Shown here: positions 25,088 through 32,846 of the stretch, in pieces
Layout of the letters: each line of letters opens with the position of its first letter
How positions within the stretch are numbered: the first letter of the stretch is position 1
From: Roseivirga misakiensis
GTDB lineage: Bacteria; Bacteroidota; Bacteroidia; Cytophagales; Cyclobacteriaceae
DNA: 64,000 nt
NCBI RefSeq assembly: GCF_001747105.1
Contig: NZ_MDGQ01000005.1
Coordinates: forward strand, 1 to 64,000
Direction of reading: 5' to 3'
Position numbers and translations under genes: made by a program
The notes under the pieces: generated by a model
Database searches by the model: none
What the model was told of the DNA's origin: nothing
What the model saw: only the letters and a program-made list of their open reading frames with translations

Positions 25088-26035
25088 TTAGAAGATAACG
25101 CCTATGCTCACTGGATTGAGCTGCGGGCCATTTCCATCTTCGAATAATTCGTTGAAATCGTAGTTGACAAACATGTCAAATCCATTAATTCCTAACTGGA
25201 ATCGCATACCATAACGGAAGTCGTTTACGAAGAAACCGCCTTTGTCTTTCACTTTGTCTCGTCCGTCGTCATCCTTGAAGATATATTTGGCCTTATTGCT
25301 TAATCTAAGTCCAACATAAGGTCCAATACCAACTCTAACGCCTCTTTTGGCACTAAAAGCAACTCTTACATCATCTTCTTCATAGACTCTCACCAATCTT
25401 TTTCCTCTACCGAAGTCGAACATTGGGATAGCTTGAAAATTTAAATAGGTTACTTTCAGTTTACTCTTAATGGCGCTGTTGATATTAAGATCTTCTACAA
25501 AGTTTAATTCTCCGCCATTCGGATCTAACCGTGTAGCAGCGTTTTCGAATTTGTAGTTATACCAATTTAGTCCAGCACCCCAGTCTAGGTATAAAGCACC
25601 ACTCATATGAGTAATGTGGTTCCAGTTTAGACCCACGAATGTAGATCCTAATGGTTTAACTTGATAAAGGTCGCTTGACGATGGAAATTCTCCGTTTTGT
25701 AAGAAGTTCATGATGCCATACTCAAAGTTGAAACCTCTTAGTGTTCCATGATCGTGTTGCTCGATGTATTCCACATTACGTGACCTTCTTCTTCTACTTC
25801 TCCAGTCGTAGTCCCAGTCGTCTTCTACTTCTACTTCCAGTCCTAGGAAGCTCATTCTGATATAGAAGTCATTGTCTGAAATATAAAGACTGTTATGATT
25901 TTTCTTAGGGATACTCACGATGGTGTCGAGTCTTTCGAAATCATCGTATCGTCCCCAGCGCCATTGGGCTTCTGCATTTTGGGTGGCAAAACAGACCACT
26001 ATGCACACAAATATTGCTCTGTAGATGTTTTTCAT
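25088..26035 (-). CDS. Outer membrane beta-barrel protein, paralogue 2
   Basis: A signal peptide (about 1-24, ending NAEAQ) precedes a sequence with alternating hydrophobic and polar residues and a final aromatic residue (NPVSIGVIF), which fits an outer membrane barrel. It shares the pattern xGxLYLDWGAG...F-E-N with the protein encoded next (26120-27001) and the ending LFEDxNxPxLNPV, so the two are paralogues. It is last in a row after sigma, anti-sigma and paralogue 1 genes. No specific function can be given. Confidence 0.75.
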   Translation of the reverse strand: MKNIYRAIFVCIVVCFATQNAEAQWRWGRYDDFERLDTIVSIPKKNHNSLYISDNDFYIRMSFLGLEVEVEDDWDYDWRSRRRRSRNVEYIEQHDHGTLRGFNFEYGIMNFLQNGEFPSSSDLYQVKPLGSTFVGLNWNHITHMSGALYLDWGAGLNWYNYKFENAATRLDPNGGELNFVEDLNINSAIKSKLKVTYLNFQAIPMFDFGRGKRLVRVYEEDDVRVAFSAKRGVRVGIGPYVGLRLSNKAKYIFKDDDGRDKVKDKGGFFVNDFRYGMRFQLGINGFDMFVNYDFNELFEDGNGPQLNPVSIGVIF

Positions 26036-26119
26036 CTTTCTAAAGTTTTAATGTTGAGATTGAACCAGCGACACTTTGACTGGTGCCGCTTGAGGTTCGA
26101 TTTTGAGTTTTGATTGTTG

Positions 26120-27001
26120 TTAGAATATTACCCCGAAAGTGACTGGGTTTAATCGTGGGGCGTTGATATCGTCTTCGAATAATTCCGTTAGGTCATAATT
26201 GACAAACAGATCGAAGAAATCCCAGCCAACAGTGGCTCTCGCACCATATCTAAATGGATTAATGAACCAGTTGTCTTTTTCTTTGTCTTTTTGGTTGTTA
26301 CCGTTTACGTCATCGTATTTATACTTTACATGTGAGCCAATTCTGTATCCAGCATATCCACCAAACCCTACTCTGAAAGATCGGTATCGGCCAAAGGAAA
26401 TGGTCGGTACAAAGTGGAGGTTAATGTGACTCATGGTGAGCTTACTCTTCTTACCAGATACCGTTGCTTCTTCTGTAAAGCTGATAGAATCAGGTCCTTT
26501 GATTACTCTTGTTCTGGTATTTTCAAAGCTAAAGTTTTGAACGCTTACTCCGGCACCCCAGTCTAAATATAGTGGGCCGAATACGTGCGTTACATTGTCG
26601 AAGTTTAGGCCTAAATACCATGAGTTTAAAGGTTGTAAGCTTAAAATTGAATTACTATTCGGCAATTCTCCATCTTGTAAGTAGTTGTTTAAACCTACAT
26701 AGATGTTAATAAAGTTTTGAGTCCCTCTTCTCGGATAGTATTTGTCTATATCTCTATCATCGAAGAATCTGCGGCCTCTTTTCACCTTTCTGTATCTCCT
26801 TGAAACTCTTATGTCTTCGCTGAACTCTGCATTAGCATCTTCAGTAAAAACTTCTTCGGTGAGCTCAAAGTGTCCTTCGTTTTCTAATTGTATTCCAATA
26901 TCTCTTAGGTCACTTAGAGATTGGTTTTTCTGTGCCTTGATATTTGTAATGCTAAATGCGACCAACATTAGCACCACTGATAGTTTAGTGAGCGTTTTCA
27001 T
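26120..27001 (-). CDS. Outer membrane beta-barrel protein, paralogue 1
   Basis: The signal peptide (about 1-23, ending NIKAQ) is followed by a charged segment with RRYRKVKRGRRFFDDRD and then a barrel-like region ending NPVTFGVIF. Shared motifs with paralogue 2 are GPLYLDWGAG, FSFEN and LFEDDINAPRLNPV. The gene begins 23 bases after the anti-sigma-like gene. It is likely a target or partner of the sigma pathway encoded upstream; this is inferred from position only. Confidence 0.75.
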   Translation of the reverse strand: MKTLTKLSVVLMLVAFSITNIKAQKNQSLSDLRDIGIQLENEGHFELTEEVFTEDANAEFSEDIRVSRRYRKVKRGRRFFDDRDIDKYYPRRGTQNFINIYVGLNNYLQDGELPNSNSILSLQPLNSWYLGLNFDNVTHVFGPLYLDWGAGVSVQNFSFENTRTRVIKGPDSISFTEEATVSGKKSKLTMSHINLHFVPTISFGRYRSFRVGFGGYAGYRIGSHVKYKYDDVNGNNQKDKEKDNWFINPFRYGARATVGWDFFDLFVNYDLTELFEDDINAPRLNPVTFGVIF

Positions 27002-27024
27002 TAGTATATATTTTGAGTTGTTAT

Positions 27025-27828
27025 TTAATTTTCGTCCAAATCTTGATCGATGTCTTCAGCCTCAGCCTCTTTTGTTCCATATTTCAGGTCGTTGTTGAAG
27101 AAGTCGTTTTTAGATTTTCGCATTTCAGATAATGCGATTTTACTGTTATTCACACCTTTCGCCACGTTGACAATTCCTGAAAGTAGACTTAGCCTTTTTC
27201 GTTTAGAAGACTGCATGGTCATAATTTCATAGCTATTGATGTAGCTGCTTAGGTTTACTTCAGTATCATTTATTGGGCTTAACTTGAAAGTATTGTTAGC
27301 AATGAATGACTGTTGTGTATTAAAATCTATTGTTAGGCGATCTATTCTGATCAGTTCTTTATTTTCAGTTGCTTCTTCAACCTCAACACTTGCTTGAAGA
27401 TTATTATCTAGTGCAGTTTGCGCAGGAACTATAGCTGATTTTTGCTCTTTTTTAGGTAGATCGTTCTTTGGTTTTAAGTTTGATGGAAGGCTTTTTGTCA
27501 CTAGCTGTGTAGGGCTAGCAGGTGCTGCTTTATCCACACTCGGCTCATCCGCTTGCTTTAATGTCGGCTCTTCGATAATCGCAGGTTTAATACCTGCTTG
27601 TCTCTCTTTTGAGTCTACGCCAATTTCTGAATTATTCTTATTGATAATTACCCATCCAAAAGACAGTATGATGAGAATTGAAGCAGCAACGCTCATCCAG
27701 AAATATATACCCTTCTTAGACTTTTTTGGGAGCTGACTCTCAATCTTGTCCCATGCCGTAGAGGGCGGTGTTATTTTATGTGATCCAAGACCATTTCGGA
27801 AAAGGTCATCTGTCTTATTACCCTTCAT
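27025..27828 (-). CDS. Anti-sigma-factor-like single-pass membrane protein
   Basis: The N-terminus (about 1-38) is soluble and contains ITPPSTAWDKIESQLPKK, a pattern common in Bacteroidota proteins encoded after ECF sigma genes. One membrane helix follows (about 42-61, YFWMSVAASILIILSFGWVI). The rest is Pro/Lys/Glu-rich and probably extracytoplasmic. It overlaps the sigma gene by 11 bases. The zinc-binding HxxxCxxC motif of classical anti-sigma factors is absent. Role is inferred from context. Confidence 0.72.
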   Translation of the reverse strand: MKGNKTDDLFRNGLGSHKITPPSTAWDKIESQLPKKSKKGIYFWMSVAASILIILSFGWVIINKNNSEIGVDSKERQAGIKPAIIEEPTLKQADEPSVDKAAPASPTQLVTKSLPSNLKPKNDLPKKEQKSAIVPAQTALDNNLQASVEVEEATENKELIRIDRLTIDFNTQQSFIANNTFKLSPINDTEVNLSSYINSYEIMTMQSSKRKRLSLLSGIVNVAKGVNNSKIALSEMRKSKNDFFNNDLKYGTKEAEAEDIDQDLDEN

Positions 27829-28399
27829 GTCTCATTAATTTATCATTCAAAAAATCCTCAGCTTCTACTAAAAGTTTTTGTAAGTGTACCCTTGCTCTAC
27901 TTAATTGTGATTTCGAGGTATTTTCACTAACTCCCAGTTTTTTAGCTATTTCCTTGTGCGAAAAGCCTTCAATGGCGTAGAGATTAAAAACGGTTTTGTA
28001 ACCGCTTGGAAGTCGGTCGATCAACTTTTGAAGATCTTCCACTTCTAACCGATCTTGAATCTGACTGTAATCAGGCTCTCGATCTGCTTTTTCAATTTCT
28101 ACTTCCATATACATGCTCTTGTTTTTGCGGATGTACGAGAGTGCTTCATTGACCATTATTCTGCGAATCCATCCTTCAAAACTTCCTTCAGATTTGAACT
28201 GACTTATTTTCGCAAACACTTTTGTAAATCCACAAACCAAAACGTCCTCAGCTTCCGCACTGTCATTAATGTACCGACGGCACACCGCAAACATTAGGGG
28301 TGAATACTTTTCGTATAAGTCCCTTTGTGCTTTTCGATCGCCTTTGCGGCACCCTTCGAGAAGCTTGTCTTCAGTTTTTGACCTTTTAATTTGAAGCAT
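27818..28399 (-). CDS. ECF-type RNA polymerase sigma factor (second)
   Basis: Region 2 is seen in AQRDLYEKYSPLMFAVCRRY and SEGSFEGWIRRIMVNEAL, region 4 in DRLPSGYKTVFNLYAIEGFS and HKEIAKKLGVSENTSKSQLS. This is the standard two-domain ECF layout. The ATG at 28399 gives the expected start (MLQIKRSKTEDKLLEG); an ATG at 28450 would add 17 residues that do not look like a sigma N-terminus. An anti-sigma-like gene and two outer membrane paralogues follow in the same direction. Confidence 0.9.
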   Translation of the reverse strand: MLQIKRSKTEDKLLEGCRKGDRKAQRDLYEKYSPLMFAVCRRYINDSAEAEDVLVCGFTKVFAKISQFKSEGSFEGWIRRIMVNEALSYIRKNKSMYMEVEIEKADREPDYSQIQDRLEVEDLQKLIDRLPSGYKTVFNLYAIEGFSHKEIAKKLGVSENTSKSQLSRARVHLQKLLVEAEDFLNDKLMRHEG

Positions 28400-28476
28400 T
28401 TTTTGGTTGACTACACAAGGTAGATGTATGATTGATAAATTCGGTTGCATCCAACCAGAAAAAAAATCAAGAAATA

Positions 28477-28501
28477 ATAAAAAAGCCCATGTTCGTGGGC
28501 T
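28477..28501 (-). terminator. Terminator downstream of PspC gene (second of two)
   Basis: On the minus strand AGCCCA / TGGGCT forms a 6-bp stem with a 6-base loop followed by TTTTTTATTATTTC. It lies 63 bases beyond the PspC stop and separates that unit from the sigma operon. Confidence 0.75.
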
Positions 28502-28523
28502 TAAGTAATTGATTAATAGGTTT

Positions 28524-28556
28524 ATAAAAAATTAGAGCCACCGGACTGATGGCTCC
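28524..28556 (-). terminator. Terminator downstream of PspC gene (first of two)
   Basis: On the minus strand GAGCCA / TGGCTC form a stem with a 9-base loop followed by AATTTTTTA. It lies directly after the PspC stop. Confidence 0.75.
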
Positions 28557-28563
28557 AATTTGG

Positions 28564-31059
28564 TTAATATTTACTGATTGTAGCCGATCGGCTTTCGTTT
28601 CTAATCTCAAGTTGAGGGGTCCCTTTGTATCTGATAGAAGAGAGTCCTCCAGCTTCGGCGATTAGATAGTTTTTAACATTTAACCTGGCTCTTGCTTCCG
28701 AAGAAGTACTCACTTCCGCTTCAACAACATCGGCATCATAGGCATATAGTCGTCCTTTTTCAATGATATTTGCTTTCAAGTTTTCTATGTTGGCCGTGAG
28801 ATTGATTCTAGAATTATCAGTGATATACAGATCCAATTCGTCTAGGTTACCACTAATGTCAGCTTTAGAATCGTCATAAGTTTTTACTACTAATAAGCCA
28901 CTTTCTCTAGTCGAGTATTCTACCGAAGCACCATTCTGAAGATCGATCGACTTTAGTGGAGGGCATTTCACATAGATCTTAACATTCGACCAATCACCTC
29001 CAGAGCCATCTTCATCGATTTTTAACTCTTCATTCAAAACACTGACTAAAACATTCTCTACTTTAGACCTAGGCCCTTCAACCACTACTTCATAGGTATC
29101 GGCATTAGAGATAAAAACCTCCATATTTTCCCAAACATCAAGGCCGGTAAAAGCCTCCACATTGACTGTTTTGCTAAAGGTATTGGAATCGACTCTCGAG
29201 CTTCGATCGTCGTCATCATTTTCCGAGCAAGTAAGGCAAACTAGTCTACCCGAGTCGTTAAACATCCAAGTGTTTCTATAAGTCTCATACCAAGAGTATC
29301 GGTAACTGAATCGGTTGATTACATCTCTCAGCTCTCGCGAAACTTGGAAAGGCACATTTTTCGGGATATAGAACGTTGCGTCTAGTTCCTGGAATCTGAA
29401 TTCAGCCCTTGGCTTAAACATCATCTGACGATCGAAAAGAATCTTGGAGTCTTCTACCTTGTAGCCATAAGTTACGTCTTGAGCATTTTCGTCAGCATCC
29501 CTAGGATTTCTGCCACGTGCTCTAAAACGCTTTTTCAAGCTGTAAGTATCGTCGTTGCTTGGCGCTAAGTCAATATCAGTGAATTCGGTTGTCCATTCGC
29601 TCGGTTCATCTGTTCGGAAACGTCTTCTAGAGCGACGTGAATCGTACTCGTAGTTTGGAAAATCATTGGCATCAATAAAGAGTGTATCTGCCTTAATTTC
29701 TACCGTTTCGATTTCCTCAAAGTAACCTTCCTCGCTAAAGTCTCTGATAATGTTTGGTAAGATGGCGAACGTACCAACTACGGCGATCATCCAAATACCT
29801 AGTATACTCCAGCCTACTGAACCACTCATGATTTTTCGTTTGGCAATGATGGTGATGCCTGCGATAAAGACATACAAGAATGGTATAAAGATGGCCACCA
29901 AGACAAACAGTATGCCTAGCTCTGGAAACGTATTGGTAAATACTTCATAAGGGAAGTAATCCGCATCGCTACCGTAGATAAACCAATCGCCATTGTACAA
30001 TCCGAGTACAACACCTGCTGTGATCAATAACGAGAACATAACAGAAATACCCGTGATAGCAATTACGCCTCCAGTGAAAATTCTAATGGCCGCTGCTATG
30101 AACTGGAATAATGGCGATAATACCTTTCCAGTAAGGCTGAAGACTTTACCGATCAATCGGAAAGGGAATAATAGAATCGTTGTGAATGTATTTTCTCCTT
30201 TCGGGTTAAGTTCTTCTTCCTTGTTTTGTTTAATACTAGAATCGATATTCGAAAGTGTCACTTTCTGACCTTTCATCTGCATTTTGTCCGTAATAGAAGT
30301 AGCCTTTGGAGTGATGATCCAAAGGACTAAATAAATTAGAATGCCTATGCCTGCAAAGGTGAGTAAGATAAAAGCTATCCGAACAGCAATAGACTCAACT
30401 CCGAAGTAATTGGCTAAACCGGAAGCCACACCACCGAGTACCCGTTCGTCTGGATTTCGATAGAGTTTTTTGATGGCCGTATGTTCTACTAGTCCATCAT
30501 TTGCAGGGATTGCGATCCACATGACGATATAAACCAGCGGAGATAAGCCGGTGAGGGTCAGTACTATAAACGCACCTCTGATCCATATAGGGTCTGTCTT
30601 GAAATAATGCGCTAGACCTGCTGCCACACCACCTAATACCTGATTTTGAGAATCTCTTTGCAAGCGTCTTGGTGGATCGACAGTTCTTTTTTGATTTGTC
30701 GTCTTTTTCCTTTTCTCCTTTTTCGGCTCTTCTTTATCCTCAGTCTGTGTACTATCAGCAACTGGTTCTTGCTTTGAGAAATCAGCTTCCTCTTCCATAG
30801 CCTCAAAGTCGGAGATTTGACCCATCGTGTTGATGAGAACATCCACGTCTTCAATGGAGATAACTTGCTTACTTTCGTCGAGTTTTTCTAAGAACAACTC
30901 GGCAATTCGGCTTTCTATGTCTGCAATGATTTCTTCACTGTCTTCATAGGAAGCAAAGTATCGATTGATTGAATCGAGGTATTTTTTAAATCTTTCATAA
31001 CCGTCCTCTTCTATATGGAAGATGATGCCGCTTATGTTTATGCTTATATTCTTTTTCAT
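28564..31059 (-). CDS. Membrane protein with two PspC domains and a DUF2807 domain
   Basis: The N-terminal 85 residues form a cytoplasmic domain. Two PspC domains follow at about 132-187 (LGGVAAGLAHYF) and 198-252 (LGGVASGLANYFG), each with membrane helices. Three more helices lie between about 300 and 440. The C-terminal 200 residues are a DUF2807 (GIN) beta-helix-like domain (VNVEAFTGLDVWENMEVFI; ASVEYSTRESG). A PadR gene lies seven bases upstream, the usual pairing in Bacteroidota. PspC domains are tied to envelope stress; the exact role here is unknown. At 831 residues it is full length. Confidence 0.88.
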   Translation of the reverse strand: MKKNISINISGIIFHIEEDGYERFKKYLDSINRYFASYEDSEEIIADIESRIAELFLEKLDESKQVISIEDVDVLINTMGQISDFEAMEEEADFSKQEPVADSTQTEDKEEPKKEKRKKTTNQKRTVDPPRRLQRDSQNQVLGGVAAGLAHYFKTDPIWIRGAFIVLTLTGLSPLVYIVMWIAIPANDGLVEHTAIKKLYRNPDERVLGGVASGLANYFGVESIAVRIAFILLTFAGIGILIYLVLWIITPKATSITDKMQMKGQKVTLSNIDSSIKQNKEEELNPKGENTFTTILLFPFRLIGKVFSLTGKVLSPLFQFIAAAIRIFTGGVIAITGISVMFSLLITAGVVLGLYNGDWFIYGSDADYFPYEVFTNTFPELGILFVLVAIFIPFLYVFIAGITIIAKRKIMSGSVGWSILGIWMIAVVGTFAILPNIIRDFSEEGYFEEIETVEIKADTLFIDANDFPNYEYDSRRSRRRFRTDEPSEWTTEFTDIDLAPSNDDTYSLKKRFRARGRNPRDADENAQDVTYGYKVEDSKILFDRQMMFKPRAEFRFQELDATFYIPKNVPFQVSRELRDVINRFSYRYSWYETYRNTWMFNDSGRLVCLTCSENDDDDRSSRVDSNTFSKTVNVEAFTGLDVWENMEVFISNADTYEVVVEGPRSKVENVLVSVLNEELKIDEDGSGGDWSNVKIYVKCPPLKSIDLQNGASVEYSTRESGLLVVKTYDDSKADISGNLDELDLYITDNSRINLTANIENLKANIIEKGRLYAYDADVVEAEVSTSSEARARLNVKNYLIAEAGGLSSIRYKGTPQLEIRNESRSATISKY

Positions 31060-31065
31060 GACCGC

Positions 31066-31398
31066 TTACTTAGTATTTGAGATGATTTGAGAAGTTGACT
31101 GTACGAGTTCTTGCCAAGTGTTTTCTAGGTTGTTGACAAATTCTGTCCCTAGATCCGTGATGGTATAATACTTTCTAGGTGGACCTGAACTTGACTCTAC
31201 CCATTTGTAATCTACCAGCCCTGCTTTGCGCAGTCGGGTGAGTAGCGGGTACAATGTGCCCTCTACGACCATTATTTTGGCAGATGTGAGTTCCCCTAAC
31301 ATATCCGAAGCGTAGACCTCACCTCTGGAAATAATTTTCAGAATACAGAATTCGAGGATTCCCTTCCGCATTTGTATCTGAGTGTTCTCTAAATTCAT
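31066..31398 (-). CDS. PadR-family transcriptional regulator
   Basis: The 110-residue protein is a PadR winged helix: ILEFCILKIISRGEVYASDM at the N-terminus, VVEGTLYPLLTRLRKAGLV in the recognition part and GPPRKYYTITDLG in the wing. It is the short PadR type, with only one dimerising helix at the C-terminus. It probably represses its own operon with the PspC gene; a palindrome with 8-bp arms lies 52 bases upstream of its start. The effector is unknown. Confidence 0.92.
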   Translation of the reverse strand: MNLENTQIQMRKGILEFCILKIISRGEVYASDMLGELTSAKIMVVEGTLYPLLTRLRKAGLVDYKWVESSSGPPRKYYTITDLGTEFVNNLENTWQELVQSTSQIISNTK

Positions 31399-31432
31399 CT
31401 TGTTTTCATTTTAAGATATTGACCTTGTGCTA

Positions 31433-31440
31433 CAAACATA
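31433..31440 (-). promoter_or_regulatory. -7 box of the PadR-PspC operon
   Basis: On the minus strand TATGTTTG matches TANNTTTG, 34 bases upstream of the PadR ATG. No TTTG is seen at the -33 position; instead the putative operator occupies it. Confidence 0.55.
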
Positions 31441-31449
31441 CGAAAAAAG

Positions 31450-31470
31450 GTACTATGTGTTGCATAGTAC
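31450..31470. promoter_or_regulatory. Putative PadR operator
   Basis: Perfect 8-bp arms GTACTATG / CATAGTAC are separated by TGTTG. The palindrome begins 9 bases upstream of the PadR -7 box, so a dimer bound there would cover the -33 region. Short PadR regulators commonly bind such sites at their own promoters. Confidence 0.7.
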
Positions 31471-31619
31471 TATAGAAAAAATATTACCATGCAGTGTAGA
31501 GTGCCGTTGGTTGCCTGACAAAATCTTGAGTAAAATGACCGCCAGTGTACTTTTTAAGGAAATATTTCTGCCTTAAAAAAGTTGTTATTTAAAATTCCTT
31601 CGATTAGAGTAGGTATATT

Positions 31620-31627
31620 TATTTTTG
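31620..31627 (+). promoter_or_regulatory. TANNTTTG -7 box for porV2-porU2
   Basis: TATTTTTG matches the Bacteroidota -7 consensus. It is only 10 bases before the GTG at 31638, which favours the later GTG at 31653 as the start or a very short leader. Confidence 0.45.
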
Positions 31628-31637
31628 ACGTGTATTA

Positions 31638-32846
31638 GTGGCTATAAAGCTCGTGATAAAGACATTCATTAAACTTATTGGAGGGACATTCCTCGTCCTG
31701 TTCTTTCTGGTCACTTCCAGTGTTAATGCGCAAACGACCCCAAAATACAGTAATGAATTTTTGTCTATCGGCGTAGGAGCAAGGGCCTTGGGTATGTCAA
31801 ATGCTATGACTTCCGTGGTAGATGATGTGACTGCAGCATATTGGAATCCAGCGGCACTCACGGACATAGAGCATCGCTATCAATTCTCATTTCAGCATGC
31901 CGCTTATTTTCAAGGGGTAGCTAACTATGACTATTTAGGTGCTGCCATGGCTATTGATTCTGACAGCCATTTGGGTTTGGCACTTATTAGGTTGGGAATT
32001 GATGATATTCCTGATACTCGATTACTTTTCGATGATCAAGGAAGGATAGATTATAGTCTGATCGATTTCTTTAGTACTTCGGACGTAGCACTGATCATCT
32101 CTTATGCAAGAGGAGTTAGTCTAATCGGAGGAGAAAATTTTGTACAAGGTGGAGGCCTTACTTTTGGGGTCAATTTCAAGGTGGTAAGAAGATCGATCGG
32201 CCCATTTGCGAAAGCTTGGGGCTTTGGTTTAGACGCTTCCGCTAAGTATCAAGTTGATGCATGGAATTTTGGGATAATGATCAGGGATATTACAACAACA
32301 TTTAATTCCTGGACTATAGATAAGGACCAGCTGAGGAATTCTTTCAGTCAAACCAACAATGAGATTCCAAATAACTCGCTCGAGTTAACGCTACCTAAAA
32401 TGATTGTTGGCGCTTCTCGTTCTTTTAATCTATACACTGACATTGATGTACTGGTTTCGACTGATATCACGTTCAGTTTCGATGGAAGAAGAAATGTTCT
32501 AATCCCCAATAGAATTGCATCTGTCGACCCGTCATTCGGTTTTGAATTTGACTATCAGGATAAGTTTTTCCTTCGCATGGGCATGGGGAATTTTCAGCGT
32601 GTTAAAGATTTTACCACAGGGGATGTGAGTACAGAATCTACGTTTTGGACTTTCCAGCCTAATATGGGGATGGGTATTCAACTAGATGAGTTCAAAATTG
32701 ACTATGCGCTTACCGATATCGGAAATGTTGCGGAGTCTCCTTATTCACATGTCTTTTCAATCAGTTATTCGTTAGAACCTTTGGCGGCCATTTATGCCAA
32801 GAACAAAAGACGCATCAGAAAAAAGAATCAAGAAAATGATAAATAG
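31638..32846 (+). CDS. porV2: PorV2-like outer membrane protein of type IX sorting
   Basis: The protein has a signal peptide ending SVNAQ and a PorV/PorQ beta-barrel: SIGVGARALGMSNAM and TAAYWNPAAL are the family signature. PorV works as a shuttle handing cargo to the PorU sortase at the cell surface. This copy directly precedes a C25 peptidase gene, the known PorV2-PorU2 order. The annotated GTG at 31638 is uncertain; a GTG five codons later (31653) gives a neater signal peptide (MIKTFIKLIGG). A TANNTTTG box lies at 31620-31627. The stop overlaps the start of the peptidase gene. Confidence 0.85.
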   Translation: MAIKLVIKTFIKLIGGTFLVLFFLVTSSVNAQTTPKYSNEFLSIGVGARALGMSNAMTSVVDDVTAAYWNPAALTDIEHRYQFSFQHAAYFQGVANYDYLGAAMAIDSDSHLGLALIRLGIDDIPDTRLLFDDQGRIDYSLIDFFSTSDVALIISYARGVSLIGGENFVQGGGLTFGVNFKVVRRSIGPFAKAWGFGLDASAKYQVDAWNFGIMIRDITTTFNSWTIDKDQLRNSFSQTNNEIPNNSLELTLPKMIVGASRSFNLYTDIDVLVSTDITFSFDGRRNVLIPNRIASVDPSFGFEFDYQDKFFLRMGMGNFQRVKDFTTGDVSTESTFWTFQPNMGMGIQLDEFKIDYALTDIGNVAESPYSHVFSISYSLEPLAAIYAKNKRRIRKKNQENDK

